Shown here piece by piece: positions 29,663-38,170 of a stretch of DNA of 64,000 nucleotides. Both the position numbers and the translations under genes were made by a program. Under the pieces are notes generated by a model that saw only the letters and a list, made by a program, of their open reading frames with translations, was not told where the DNA came from and did not search any database. Each line of letters starts with the position of its first letter. Position 1 is the first letter of the stretch. The stretch lies in contig NZ_CABPSM010000018.1 in assembly GCF_902459555.1 (NCBI RefSeq), positions 25,624 to 89,623 on the forward strand, written 5' to 3'. This DNA comes from Pandoraea horticolens (GTDB taxonomy: Bacteria; Pseudomonadota; Gammaproteobacteria; Burkholderiales; Burkholderiaceae).

Positions 29663-30607
29663 ATGACCCTCACGGAACTCAAGTACATCGTGGCGGTGGC
29701 GCGTGAACGCCATTTCGGTCGCGCGGCGGAAGCCTGTTTCGTCAGCCAGCCGACGCTCTCGGTGGCCATCAAGAAGCTCGAAGACGAGCTGAACGTACAG
29801 ATTTTCGAGCGTGGCGCGGCAGAAGTGAGCGTGACGCCGCTCGGCGAGCAGATCGTGGCGCAAGCGCAGCGCGTGCTCGAGCAGACCATCGCCATCAAGG
29901 AAATTGCCAAGCAGGGCCGCGATCCGCTCGCCGGCCCGCTGCGTCTTGGTGTGATCTACACGATCGGACCGTATCTGCTGCCGGCGCTCGTCAAGGAGAT
30001 GATCGAGACCACGGCGCAGATGCCGCTCATGCTGCAAGAGAACTACACGCTCAAGCTCATCGAATTGCTCAAGCAGGGCGAAATCGATGCGGCGATCATG
30101 GCGCTGCCGTTCCCGGAGAGCGGCCTGATGGTGCGTCCGCTTTACGATGAGCCGTTCGTGGTGGCGCTGCCGCGCTCGCATCCGTGGGCCGACCGTTCGG
30201 AGATCGACGCCGGCGACCTGAAGCAGGAGACGATGTTGCTGCTCGGCAGCGGACATTGCTTCCGCGATCACGTGCTGGGTGTGTGCCCGGAACTGATGCG
30301 CTTCTCGCAGAATGCCGACGGCATCCAGAAGACGTTCGAGGGCTCCTCGCTCGAGACGATTCGTCATATGGTCGCGAGCGGCGTCGGCATCACCGTGCTG
30401 CCGAAGACATCGGTACCCGATATGCAAGCGCCCGACAGCTTGCTGCGCTATGTGCCGTTCTCGGCGCCGGTGCCCGACCGTCGCGTCGTGCTGGCGTGGC
30501 GCAAGAGCTTCACGCGTCTGCCGGCCATCGACGCCGTGGCGCAGGCCATTGCCCGGTGCCATCTGCCAGGCGTGATTCCGCTCGACCTGCCCGCAACATC
30601 GAACTGA
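29663..30607 (+). CDS. oxyR: Hydrogen peroxide-responsive regulator OxyR
   Basis: A 314-residue LysR-type regulator. The winged HTH (residues 1-60) starts MTLTELKYIVAVARERHFGR, and the sensor domain has the two redox cysteines of OxyR at exactly residues 199 and 208 (GHCFRDHVLGVC). Oxidation by peroxide forms the disulfide and switches on antioxidant genes. The catalase gene follows 363 bases downstream on the same strand with its own upstream region. Confidence 0.96.
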   Translation: MTLTELKYIVAVARERHFGRAAEACFVSQPTLSVAIKKLEDELNVQIFERGAAEVSVTPLGEQIVAQAQRVLEQTIAIKEIAKQGRDPLAGPLRLGVIYTIGPYLLPALVKEMIETTAQMPLMLQENYTLKLIELLKQGEIDAAIMALPFPESGLMVRPLYDEPFVVALPRSHPWADRSEIDAGDLKQETMLLLGSGHCFRDHVLGVCPELMRFSQNADGIQKTFEGSSLETIRHMVASGVGITVLPKTSVPDMQAPDSLLRYVPFSAPVPDRRVVLAWRKSFTRLPAIDAVAQAIARCHLPGVIPLDLPATSN

Positions 30608-30658
30608 TGTCGCACTGACGCACCGGGGCGCACTCGTCCCGATACCCCCAAAACCGCC

Positions 30659-30695
30659 ATACGCCGCTGCCTCGTGCCGCGGCGTATTGCTTTTG
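30659..30695 (+). terminator. Terminator after oxyR
   Basis: A 9-bp stem atacgccgc / gcggcgtat with an 11-base loop is followed by tgcttttg, about 50 bases after the oxyR stop. Confidence 0.65.
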
Positions 30696-30699
30696 TCTA

Positions 30700-30755
30700 T
30701 CACATATATAAAAACGATTAATTCGACGATTCTAATAAAAATAATTAATCTGGTG
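30700..30755 (+). promoter_or_regulatory. Candidate katA promoter/OxyR-responsive region
   Basis: A very AT-rich block (tcacatatataaaaacgatt, then taataaaaataattaatc) between the oxyR terminator and the catalase leader. It repeats the cgattaatt motif found before oxyR. An OxyR-activated promoter is the natural reading, but the operator is not resolved. Confidence 0.4.
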
Positions 30756-30845
30756 TCGCGCGTTTGAAACCGGTACCACCCGAGATGCCGGGCTGCCAGA
30801 CGCCGATCGCTGCCCCTGCAGCAAGACGCATTCGAGGTGCCGACG

Positions 30846-30929
30846 ATGACCCAACTGAAGGCCTATTTGCACGACATCGAAACCACGCTGGAACGAATAC
30901 TCGCCGACTTCGCGCTCATGAGCGCTTGA
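30846..30929 (+). CDS. Candidate 27-residue leader peptide before katA
   Basis: A short frame with an ATG at 30846, GAGGTG six bases upstream, and the product [20 protein letters not shown] followed by DFALMSA. The peptide would be an acidic amphipathic helix. It ends 41 bases before the catalase start codon. It is too short for gene finders but has protein-like composition and a plausible ribosome binding site; it could be a regulatory leader or a small protein in its own right. Confidence 0.45.
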   Translation: MTQLKAYLHDIETTLERILADFALMSA

Positions 30930-30970
30930 GTCTCGCGAGATTGCACGATCAGGAAACAGGAGAGCGTCAC

Positions 30971-32419
30971 ATGTCAGATACGAAAAAACTCACCACCGCC
31001 GCCGGTGCACCGGTGCCCGACAACCAGAACACGATGACGGCCGGACCCCGCGGTCCGGCATTGCTGCAAGACGTGTGGTTCCTCGAGAAGCTCGCACACT
31101 TCGACCGCGAGGTCATTCCCGAGCGTCGTGTCCACGCGAAGGGCTCGGGCGCATTCGGCAAGCTCACCATCACGCATGACATTACGAAGTTCAGCCGCGC
31201 CCGTGTGTTCGAGGCGATTGGCAAGGAAACGCCCGTCTTCCTGCGTTTCTCGACGGTGGCGGGCGAGCGCGGTGCGGCCGACGCCGAGCGCGATGTGCGC
31301 GGCTTCGCGATGAAGTTCTACACCGACGAGGGCAACTGGGATCTCGTGGGCAACAATACGCCCGTGTTCTTCGTGCGCGATCCGCTCAAGTTCCCCGACT
31401 TCATCCATACGCAGAAACGCGATCCGAAGACCAACCTGCGCAACCCGACGGCCGCGTGGGACTTCTGGTCGCGTCATCCCGAGTCGCTCCATCAGGTGAC
31501 GATTCTCATGAGCGATCGCGGCTTGCCGGCGAACTATCGCCAGCAGCACGGCTTCGGTTCGCATACGTTCAGCTTCATCAACGCCGCCAACGAGCGCTTC
31601 TGGGTGAAGTTCCATTTCAAGTCGATGCAAGGTGTCGAGAACCTGACGAACGCTCAGGCGGCGGAAGTGGTTGCAGGCGATCGCGAGAGTGCGCAGCGTG
31701 ATCTGTTCGCCTCGATCGAGGCCGGCAACTTCCCGCGCTGGCGTATGCAGGTGCAGGTGATGCCTGAGGCAGACGCTGCGACCTATCGTATCAACCCGTT
31801 CGATCTGACGAAGGTGTGGCCGCATGCGGATTACCCGCTCATCGACGTCGGTGTGCTGGAACTCAATCGCAACCCGGAGAACTACTTTGCCGAAGTCGAG
31901 CAAGCGGCGTTCAATCCGGCTAACGTCGTGCCGGGCATCGGCTTCTCGCCGGACCGCATGTTGCAGGGGCGTCTGTTCTCGTATGGCGACACGCAGCGCT
32001 ATCGCCTGGGTGTGAATCACAGCGCGATCCCGGTCAATGCGCCGAAGTGCCCGTTCCACAACAGCTTCCATCGCGATGGGGCGATGCGTGTGGACGGCAA
32101 TCTGGGCAGCACACCGAACTACGAACCGAATCGCTACGGCGCGTTTGCCGAGCAGCCGGCGTTCCGCGAGCCCCCGCAAGCCGTGGGCGCCGTGGCCGAT
32201 CGCTTCGACCATCGCGAGGACGACGATTACTACTCGCAGCCGCGCGCGTTGTTCAATCTGTTCGACGATGCGCAGAAGTCGCGCCTGTTCGGCAATATTG
32301 CCGCCGCCATGCAGGGCGTGCCGGACGATGTGGCCGTGCGTCAGATCGGTCACTTCGCCAAGATCGATCCGGCGTACGCGCAAGGGGTCATCGCCGCACG
32401 TGAGGCGTTGGCGAAGTAA
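30971..32419 (+). CDS. katA: Monofunctional haem catalase
   Basis: A 482-residue small-subunit catalase that converts hydrogen peroxide to water and oxygen. Catalytic His55 ([12 protein letters not shown]) and Asn128 ([10 protein letters not shown]) are present, and the proximal haem tyrosine lies in [14 protein letters not shown]. No signal peptide, so cytoplasmic. The ATG at 30971 follows aggaaacaggag. Location downstream of oxyR argues for peroxide induction. Confidence 0.96.
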   Translation: MSDTKKLTTAAGAPVPDNQNTMTAGPRGPALLQDVWFLEKLAHFDREVIPERRVHAKGSGAFGKLTITHDITKFSRARVFEAIGKETPVFLRFSTVAGERGAADAERDVRGFAMKFYTDEGNWDLVGNNTPVFFVRDPLKFPDFIHTQKRDPKTNLRNPTAAWDFWSRHPESLHQVTILMSDRGLPANYRQQHGFGSHTFSFINAANERFWVKFHFKSMQGVENLTNAQAAEVVAGDRESAQRDLFASIEAGNFPRWRMQVQVMPEADAATYRINPFDLTKVWPHADYPLIDVGVLELNRNPENYFAEVEQAAFNPANVVPGIGFSPDRMLQGRLFSYGDTQRYRLGVNHSAIPVNAPKCPFHNSFHRDGAMRVDGNLGSTPNYEPNRYGAFAEQPAFREPPQAVGAVADRFDHREDDDYYSQPRALFNLFDDAQKSRLFGNIAAAMQGVPDDVAVRQIGHFAKIDPAYAQGVIAAREALAK

Positions 32420-32540
32420 CACAACGGCGTCGCGTGACGGCTCAATAGCGCTGGAGCAAGACGCTCAGTCAGACGGCGGGGGCGGGTGGCACCGTTCCCG
32501 TGCCGCCATTGCTGCTGGCGCCGGTGGTTCGTGGGAGGCG

Positions 32541-33221
32541 TCAGACAGACGGCCAGAAGGCACGTATCGCCGCGATGCCGTAGGCCCCGGCATGGCGAGC
32601 GCTCGTCAACATGTCGGCGCGCATGCCGCCAAGAGCGAAGACCGGCAGCGACGTCTGTGCGGCGAATGCGGTGAACGCGGGCCAGCCGAGCGGTGTGGCG
32701 TCGGGATGCGTCGCCGTGGCGAGCACCGGCGACAGCGTTACGAAGTCGAGTCCCAGACGCGTGGCGTGCGCGAGTTGCGCGGCGTCGTGGCAGGCGGCGC
32801 TCACGAGCTTCCAGCCCGCCGGACGCTCGTGGCAGGCCATGAGCCGCGCGCTGGTCAGGTGCCAGCCGTCCGCCTGCGGCATAGTGCCGGCATGCACGCC
32901 GTTCATGGCGTCTAGCCAGAGATCCACGACGTCGTGCGGCGGATTGAGGATGAGTTGCGCGCCAGCAGCATGCGTCAACGCCAACGCACTCTCTGCCAGG
33001 GCACGATAGCCGTCTGCATCGAGCGACCGATTGCGAAGCTGCACTAGACGCGTGCCGCGCGCGAGCGCTTGCGCGAGCTGCGAGGCAAACATGGCGATCT
33101 GTGTGCGCGATGCAATGTCGGGCGTCACCAGAAGCTGGCGGGGCAGGGGTATCTGAGCAGGGGGCGAGGCATCGTTCGCAACGGCGCTCGCGCATGACAT
33201 TCCGGCGGGATGGGTGGGCAT
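32541..33221 (-). CDS. Thiamine-phosphate synthase/TenI-like protein
   Basis: About 226 residues with the ThiE/TenI TIM-barrel pattern: LVQLRNRSLDADGYRALAES near the start (substrate phosphate end), then AAQLILNPPHDV, GWHLTSARLM, LDFVTLSPVLATATHPDATPLGW and LPVFALGGM. The family couples thiazole and pyrimidine phosphates in thiamine synthesis, but the sequence departs from canonical ThiE (NPPHD where ThiE usually has a NDR-type motif). It may be the ThiE-like half known from MutT-ThiE proteins. The start is uncertain (ATG 33221 or 33200). No thiamine riboswitch was seen. Confidence 0.65.
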   Translation of the reverse strand: MPTHPAGMSCASAVANDASPPAQIPLPRQLLVTPDIASRTQIAMFASQLAQALARGTRLVQLRNRSLDADGYRALAESALALTHAAGAQLILNPPHDVVDLWLDAMNGVHAGTMPQADGWHLTSARLMACHERPAGWKLVSAACHDAAQLAHATRLGLDFVTLSPVLATATHPDATPLGWPAFTAFAAQTSLPVFALGGMRADMLTSARHAGAYGIAAIRAFWPSV

Positions 33222-33346
33222 CGACAGGCGGTAGGCGGAGTCTGCTGAATTCGCAGTAGCGGCAAGTATGCGCGCAGTGTAACCGGAATGCCGGGACGAA
33301 CATCTCGAGGAAAGTACGGAGGCGGCACGCCTGCCTTTCCACGTAT

Positions 33347-33377
33347 GCATATCTCGCCTCTATCAGGCGAGATATGC
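33347..33377. promoter_or_regulatory. Perfect 13-bp inverted repeat between divergent genes
   Basis: gcatatctcgcct and aggcgagatatgc are exact complements separated by five bases. The palindrome sits 47 bases upstream of the ydcF-like gene and about 125 bases upstream of the ThiE-like gene, the place expected of an operator serving one or both. No T-run follows, so a terminator is unlikely. Confidence 0.6.
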
Positions 33378-33424
33378 CATAGAGAAAGGGTGCACTTCAT
33401 AGTGCAGTCCAGTACACTCGCCGG

Positions 33425-34213
33425 ATGCCTTCCGCTTGGCTTGTCCGCAACCTCCTCGTCAGTCTGTTCCTGCCACCGGTCAATGTGTTGGTGCTTGCAG
33501 GGCTTGCGCTCATCGTCTGGCGGCGCTGGCCGCGCGTTGGCAAGATACTGGCGGTCGCTGCCGTGCTGGCGCTTTGGGTGCAGGCGATGCCCTGGTTCGG
33601 CCGGCAACTGGCCTATCCGCTAGAGGTGGGGACTACGATCGATCTCAAGGCGCTCGATGCTGCGCGTCAGGCGCCCGACGCTACGGCGAAGCTGCCGCAA
33701 GCCGTAGTGATCCTCGGCGGTGGGGCGAGCCTTCACGCGCCGGAATTCGGCCGCGCAAATGGCGCCGATGCCAACGATGCCACACTGGCCCGCGTGCGCT
33801 ATGGCGTGTTTCTCGCACGCCGGGCGCAGTTGCCGGTGCTTGTCTCGGGCGGCAGTCCGACGGGCGAAGCTGTCGAGGCGCACGTCATGGCGCAGATTGC
33901 GACGGAAGAGTTCGGTGTACCCGTGCGCTGGATAGAAGCGCAATCATTGAACACGGCGCAAAACGCCGCTTTTAGCGCGAATATGCTGACTAACGCCGGC
34001 GTGTCGCGCATCTATCTGGTCACGAGCACATGGCATATGCGCCGTGCTCGCGACCAGTTCGAACGTGCCGGACTCACGGTGGTACCCGCACCGTGCTGCA
34101 ACGCGAACGCGTTCGAGCCGGATATCGTGCCAGGCTGGTGGCCGACCGTTAGCGGCCTGCGCACCACGCATCAGGCGTTGCGCGAATGGATGGGCCTGGC
34201 GGTGGGGCACTGA
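33425..34213 (+). CDS. YdcF/ElyC family (DUF218) membrane protein
   Basis: A 262-residue DUF218 protein: two N-terminal membrane segments (residues 10-30 and 40-58), then the soluble domain with AVVILGGGASLHAPEF, PVLVSGGSPTGEAVEA, the acidic/Asn signature SLNTAQNAAFSANML and YLVTSTWHMRRARDQFERAG. The E. coli relatives SanA, YdcF and ElyC affect envelope integrity and peptidoglycan precursor handling. This length and topology match ElyC best, but the reaction is not established for the family. Confidence 0.85.
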   Translation: MPSAWLVRNLLVSLFLPPVNVLVLAGLALIVWRRWPRVGKILAVAAVLALWVQAMPWFGRQLAYPLEVGTTIDLKALDAARQAPDATAKLPQAVVILGGGASLHAPEFGRANGADANDATLARVRYGVFLARRAQLPVLVSGGSPTGEAVEAHVMAQIATEEFGVPVRWIEAQSLNTAQNAAFSANMLTNAGVSRIYLVTSTWHMRRARDQFERAGLTVVPAPCCNANAFEPDIVPGWWPTVSGLRTTHQALREWMGLAVGH

Positions 34214-34331
34214 CCCGCGCGGTATCCGCAAAATGTCACGAAGCGCCGGCATCGTAGACACCAAGATGGATTGTCCGGAGCCCCGCGTTGGCGAGGCTTC
34301 CTGAATTGCCAACCCTAAATGAGAGAGACGT

Positions 34332-34739
34332 ATGAAGACGAAAGCAGTTCTGAGCGTTGAAGACGTGCAGAAGATCAACGCTGCCGCCGTGGCCGAAGCT
34401 ACCGCTAACGGCTGGAACGTATGCATCACGATCGTCGATGACGGCGGCCATGCCCTGTCGTTGCATCGTATGGACGGCGCAGCCCCCAGCACCGCCATGA
34501 TGTCGCTGGGCAAAGCGCAGACCTCGGCGGTCGGCCGTCGTGAAAGCGGTGCGTTCGAGGAAATGATCAATGGCGGGCGCTTTGCGTTCCTGAGCGCGCC
34601 GAACACCGCGATGCTCGAGGGCGGCGTGCCGATCATCGTCGATGGCAACGTCATTGGTGCGGTCGGGGTGTCGGGTGTGAAGTCGGCGCAAGACGCACAG
34701 ATCGCACGCGCGGGCATTGCGGCCGTGACCGGCGCCTGA
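34332..34739 (+). CDS. GlcG/HbpS family (DUF336) protein
   Basis: A 135-residue protein covering the whole DUF336 domain: AVAEATANGWNVCITIVDDG, GHALSLHRMDGA, TAMMSLGKAQTS, GGVPIIVDGNVIGAVGVSG. Streptomyces HbpS binds haem and related proteins bind cobalamin or act with glycolate oxidase, so a haem or cofactor-binding role is possible. No signal peptide is present here. The hemP gene lies nearby on the opposite strand, but no link is shown. Confidence 0.85.
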   Translation: MKTKAVLSVEDVQKINAAAVAEATANGWNVCITIVDDGGHALSLHRMDGAAPSTAMMSLGKAQTSAVGRRESGAFEEMINGGRFAFLSAPNTAMLEGGVPIIVDGNVIGAVGVSGVKSAQDAQIARAGIAAVTGA

Positions 34740-34752
34740 TCCTCGTACCAAA

Positions 34753-34782
34753 AGAAAAAACCCCGTCCGGGAAGGACGGGGC
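34753..34782 (-). terminator. Leftward terminator facing the GlcG/HbpS gene
   Basis: The stem ccccgtcc / ggacgggg has a 5-base loop. On the plus strand it is preceded by aaaagaaaaaa and not followed by T, so the T-run exists only for leftward transcripts. It therefore most likely ends the hemP message, about 270 bases beyond the hemP stop. Confidence 0.7.
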
Positions 34783-34846
34783 AAAGGCTTGTCAGGCCGG
34801 ATGGCCCCACCTGAGGCTTGGCAGGCTGGGCCAGAGGAGAACATCA

Positions 34847-34903
34847 ATGAAACCCGAGTGGATGGACAAAAAAAGCGGCTTGGCTGGCGTGCAACGCAGG
34901 TAG
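34847..34903 (+). CDS. Possible 18-residue peptide
   Basis: A short frame (MKPEWMDKKSGLAGVQRR) preceded by a good Shine-Dalgarno-like gaggaga. It lies in the otherwise empty 34783-35054 interval, antisense to the presumed 3' untranslated region of hemP. No further support. Confidence 0.2.
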   Translation: MKPEWMDKKSGLAGVQRR

Positions 34904-35054
34904 AGAGGGGCTTGCCGTAACTACATGGGATCGCGTTGCATTCGCTGGCTACTGCCAAACACCTCTTAGGCGAGGTGGTCCCCACAAAACTCGGTGAAGG
35001 CGACGGCACGGTCGTGGTCATGCCGCCGCCAAAATTCGTAACAACTCCGGCGTC

Positions 35055-35306
35055 TTACTTCGTCAGAATCAACTTGCCATAACGCGTGGCGCGCAACTGA
35101 TATGTCTGTCCGTTGTGCAGGATATTCACGCATTGCGTGCCTTGCAGCAGGTGATCGCTGGTCAGCACCCGGCCCGTGACGTGGCTGGCCGGCTTTTCTG
35201 CCGCCGGGCTAGCCACTTGCGTGCGCGATACCGACAAGGTGCGGCGCGCCGCCGTAGCGGGCTGGGTCTGTCGGGCAGTGGGGGGGCTTGCGCTCATCTC
35301 GCTCAT
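35055..35306 (-). CDS. hemP: Haemin uptake protein HemP
   Basis: An 83-residue protein. The last 35 residues are the HemP domain (LTSDHLLQGTQCVNILHNGQ, ending in LRATRYGKLILTK); the first 48 are Ser/Thr/Ala/Pro rich and variable. In related Burkholderia HemP acts as a regulator or activator of haem transport gene expression rather than a transporter. A Fur box lies 30 bases upstream, so iron limitation should induce it. No haem receptor genes are adjacent in this window. Confidence 0.88.
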   Translation of the reverse strand: MSEMSASPPTARQTQPATAARRTLSVSRTQVASPAAEKPASHVTGRVLTSDHLLQGTQCVNILHNGQTYQLRATRYGKLILTK

Positions 35307-35335
35307 CCGTGTGGCTGACTGTGAGATGAATATTA

Positions 35336-35354
35336 AATGAGAATCATTCCCATT
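35336..35354 (-). promoter_or_regulatory. Fur box upstream of hemP
   Basis: aatgagaatcattcccatt closely matches the 19-bp Fur consensus (gataatgataatcattatc), in the AT-rich stretch directly before hemP. Confidence 0.8.
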
Positions 35355-35407
35355 TATATTTAAATTTGACTATTGTCGTATTTCATCGAATAGACTCTGA
35401 CTAAACG

Positions 35408-35448
35408 CCGCTTTGCCGGGCGGTGGATGTCACCGTCCGGCAAAGCGG
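35408..35448 (-). terminator. 18-bp hairpin, probable terminator of the SRPBCC gene
   Basis: The arms ccgctttgccgg-g-cggtg and caccg-t-ccggcaaagcgg pair over 18 positions with one G-U and a 5-base loop. It lies 26 bases after the SRPBCC stop in leftward transcription, but only a weak T-run (gttt) follows. It also insulates hemP from its neighbour. Confidence 0.55.
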
Positions 35449-35473
35449 CCTGCCTGAGGCGGCTTCCGGCTGT

Positions 35474-35944
35474 TCAGCCCAATGCACCCTGTTCGGCGAG
35501 CGCGCGGATCTGCCCGATGGTGTCGATGTCTGCCTCACGATAGGCGGATTTCACGAATTCGCTGTAACGCGTGTCGGCAGTGTCGGCGTCTTCCGGCAGC
35601 GTCGTGCTGTAGGTGAAGCGCACGAAGTAGTGCGTCGGTGTCGGCTCTTCGATACGCATCGTGAGGGTGCCGCCGGCATGCTGTTCGGTGGCCGCCGTTT
35701 CATAGCGAACGGACTGCAGGGCATCGAAGACGACCCGGTCGTGCACCACGGCTTGCCCAAAGCGCAGCTCTCGGGTGAGCGTGTCTTCGGTGCGTTCGTG
35801 CACGATGCACTCATCGAGTCCCAGCACGAAAGATTCCGGCTGCTCGGCGCGCTGCACGAGGCCTCGCCAGAGTTGATCGCGCGTGAGCGCGAAGGCCAGT
35901 GGATTCAGGAGGTCGTTGACCTCGATCAGGTGTTCGTACTGCAA
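35474..35944 (-). CDS. SRPBCC family (DUF1857/AtaL-like) protein
   Basis: A 156-residue single-domain START/Bet v1-type protein: MQYEHLIEVNDLLNPLAFAL, RDQLWRGLVQRAEQPESFVLG, then strands and the long C-terminal helix TRYSEFVKSAYREADIDTIG. The DUF1857 group binds small hydrophobic ligands or acts as an aromatase-like protein in some fungi; the bacterial role is unknown. No signal peptide; it appears monocistronic. Confidence 0.75.
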   Translation of the reverse strand: MQYEHLIEVNDLLNPLAFALTRDQLWRGLVQRAEQPESFVLGLDECIVHERTEDTLTRELRFGQAVVHDRVVFDALQSVRYETAATEQHAGGTLTMRIEEPTPTHYFVRFTYSTTLPEDADTADTRYSEFVKSAYREADIDTIGQIRALAEQGALG

Positions 35945-36013
35945 GAAGATTTCCCCTTCAATCGATGATGGCAGGCGTGTCGTGACGACATGCCTGCAAC
36001 GCGCCGGATGTTG

Positions 36014-36424
36014 TTACTCGACCAATGTACTGTCGATGGCGATGGTGCCCGACAACACCTTGTGAATTGGGCACGCGTTGGCAATTTCCAAGAGGCGCTG
36101 ACGTTGCTCCTCCGATAAATCACCCGCCAGTTCGATCTTGCGTGTGATCTGCGTTGTCCCGGCGGGCGGTTTGCCGTCAGGGTTCATCGCGAGCGTCACT
36201 TTCACATCCTTGAGCGGCCATTCCTTGCGACGTGCATACATCTGCAACGTAATCGACGTGCAAGCCCCGAGACTGGACAGCAGCAACGCCGCCGGGACGG
36301 GCCCCAAATCCGCACCGCCGAGCGTTGCCGGCTCGTCGGCGCTCCATTCGTGCTTGCCGTCCGTGAGATGAGTGGTGAAACCTGCAGCGCCCAAATGGGC
36401 GGTGACAATCGCGTCTGAGGCCAT
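36014..36424 (-). CDS. OsmC/Ohr family protein
   Basis: A 136-residue OsmC-family thiol protein. The two reactive cysteines are in [18 protein letters not shown] and [10 protein letters not shown], as in OsmC-type peroxide reductases (YhfA-like branch). It would reduce organic hydroperoxides or handle reactive sulfur species. The ATG at 36424 gives the family start; longer starts run into spacer. Confidence 0.88.
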   Translation of the reverse strand: MASDAIVTAHLGAAGFTTHLTDGKHEWSADEPATLGGADLGPVPAALLLSSLGACTSITLQMYARRKEWPLKDVKVTLAMNPDGKPPAGTTQITRKIELAGDLSEEQRQRLLEIANACPIHKVLSGTIAIDSTLVE

Positions 36425-36582
36425 GGCAACTCCTGTAGGGGCTCGATGCACGTCATGAAACGTGTCGAGAGATGACAAAAACGGCCCGGCGAAGCCATTG
36501 GGCCACAACGCACTATGCGCGCCATTGTGACCCAATTCCGCCGAGCGGGTGCGAGCGGCGGGGGCTTCCCGCCGGCACAGAT

Positions 36583-37479
36583 TCAGGCGGCGGAACCCGA
36601 GGCGGGAATGCGTCCCATCCGACCCGCCTGGAAGTCGAGAATGGCTTGACGGATTTCGCCTTCCGTATTCATGACGAACGGGCCGTAACGTGCGACCGGC
36701 TCGCCCAGCGGCTTGCCTCCGATCAGCAGGAACGATAGCGGCTTGTCGCTATCGTTGCGCACCGTGACGCCTTCCCCCTCATTGCCGAAGACGACCATTT
36801 GATGGGTCTTCGCGAGCGAGGCATCGGCACCGAAATGCCCCTCACCGTCGATCACGTAGGCAAACACGTTGAAGTCCGCAGGCACCGGATGATCGAGCAA
36901 GGCTTGCGGTTGCAGCGTGAAGTGCTGATACAGGATCGGGGTGCGTGTCTCGATGGCGGCACGCGTGCCCAAGGCCTCGCCTGCAATCACGCGCACCGAG
37001 ACCTTGCCGTCGTCGCTCGTCGCGCTCGGGATGCCTGCCGCAGGCAGTTCCTGATAACGCGGCGTCATCATCTTGTCGGTGCGCGGCAGGTTCACCCAGA
37101 GCTGAAAGCCATGCATCTCGCCGCCACGCTGCTGAAAGGCCTGCGATGGCATCTCCGAGTGAATGACGCCGGCACCTGCCGTCATCCACTGCACGTCGCC
37201 GGGCGTGAGCTTGCCTGCGTGGCCTTGCGAGTCACGATGCTCCATCTCGCCGGCGAGCAGGTACGTCACGGTCTCGAAGCCGCGGTGCGGGTGATCGGGT
37301 GCGCCCTTTGCGTCGCCGGGGACGACTTGCATCGGGCCCATCTCGTCGAGCAGCAGGAACGGATCGAAGTCCGCCAGCATGCGGGTCGGGAACGGACGAT
37401 TGACGTGGAAACCGGCGCCTTCCTGCGTTTGCGCTGCCGTGAAGACGCGGGCGACCGGGCGAGCGTAGGGAGTGCTCAT
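36583..37479 (-). CDS. Pirin family protein
   Basis: A 298-residue bicupin. The N-terminal cupin carries the metal-binding histidines ([20 protein letters not shown] and GVIHSEM). The second cupin covers residues 180-285 ([17 protein letters not shown]). Bacterial pirins are iron-binding proteins; some have quercetin 2,3-dioxygenase activity or regulate pyruvate metabolism. It is the gene upstream of osmC in the same direction, 158 bases apart, so co-transcription is possible. Confidence 0.92.
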   Translation of the reverse strand: MSTPYARPVARVFTAAQTQEGAGFHVNRPFPTRMLADFDPFLLLDEMGPMQVVPGDAKGAPDHPHRGFETVTYLLAGEMEHRDSQGHAGKLTPGDVQWMTAGAGVIHSEMPSQAFQQRGGEMHGFQLWVNLPRTDKMMTPRYQELPAAGIPSATSDDGKVSVRVIAGEALGTRAAIETRTPILYQHFTLQPQALLDHPVPADFNVFAYVIDGEGHFGADASLAKTHQMVVFGNEGEGVTVRNDSDKPLSFLLIGGKPLGEPVARYGPFVMNTEGEIRQAILDFQAGRMGRIPASGSAA

Positions 37480-37657
37480 GAGGGAATCTCCTGTGGGGAC
37501 GGGGGCCGAGATGGCGTCTTGCGTCCAATGTCATGCCCAAACTATATCGGGGTAGATGGCATCGGGAGTAGCCCATAACACAGGAAGGATTGTTACCCGA
37601 TTGGAACAATAGCGGGAAAACGCAGGTGAGTCGCGCGATTCGCGAATCTCAGGGACG

Positions 37658-37684
37658 AAAAAAAACGCGGTGACGAACACCGCG
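37658..37684 (-). terminator. Terminator of the tonB-exbB-exbD operon
   Basis: Leftward, a 7-bp stem (cgcggtg / caccgcg, 5-base loop) is followed by a run of eight T. It lies 34 bases after the exbD stop. Confidence 0.88.
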
Positions 37685-37717
37685 CTTTCCCTTCTGCGAC
37701 TCGTGGATCGGCCGGAC

Positions 37718-38143
37718 TTACCTGGCCGCCGGCTCGGTCACGAAACCGAGTTTGGTCACCCCTGCCGTCTGTGCTTCCGAGAGCACCTTGGCAACGCTCT
37801 CGTAACGCACGTTCTTGTCGGCGAACAGATGCAGTTCCGGTTGCGGCTGCGCTGCGGCGGCTTGCGCCAGACGCGCCTTGAGCGTGGCGTCGTCGACGGC
37901 CTGTTTGTCCCAGAAGACGGTGCCGTCGGCCTGGATCGACAGGTCGACCTTGGCCGGCTTGGTGTCTTCCGGCTGGCTGCTTGCCTGCGGCAGGTCGAGC
38001 TTGACCGAGTGATTGAGCACCGGCAGCGTCACGATGAAGATGATCAGCAACACCAGCATGACGTCGACGAGCGGCGTCATGTTGATCTCGCTCATCATGG
38101 CGTCATCGGCACCGTCGTCGCTGCTGTATGAACCCATAGCCAT
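37718..38143 (-). CDS. exbD: Biopolymer transport protein ExbD
   Basis: A 141-residue ExbD: short cytoplasmic N-terminus, single membrane helix MMSEINMTPLVDVMLVLLII with the conserved proton-path aspartate, and a periplasmic domain. It partners with ExbB to energise TonB. It starts 27 bases after exbB. Confidence 0.94.
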   Translation of the reverse strand: MAMGSYSSDDGADDAMMSEINMTPLVDVMLVLLIIFIVTLPVLNHSVKLDLPQASSQPEDTKPAKVDLSIQADGTVFWDKQAVDDATLKARLAQAAAAQPQPELHLFADKNVRYESVAKVLSEAQTAGVTKLGFVTEPAAR

Positions 38144-38170
38144 AGCGAACTCCTTCTTTTGCGCCGCCGC

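Noticed and set aside
32420..32540. A riboswitch or terminator between katA and the ThiE-like gene
   Set aside because: The genes are convergent here, no T-run hairpin was found, and no thiamine-riboswitch motif is present.
34762..34782. Terminator for the rightward GlcG/HbpS gene
   Set aside because: No T-run follows on the plus strand; the T-run exists only for leftward transcription.
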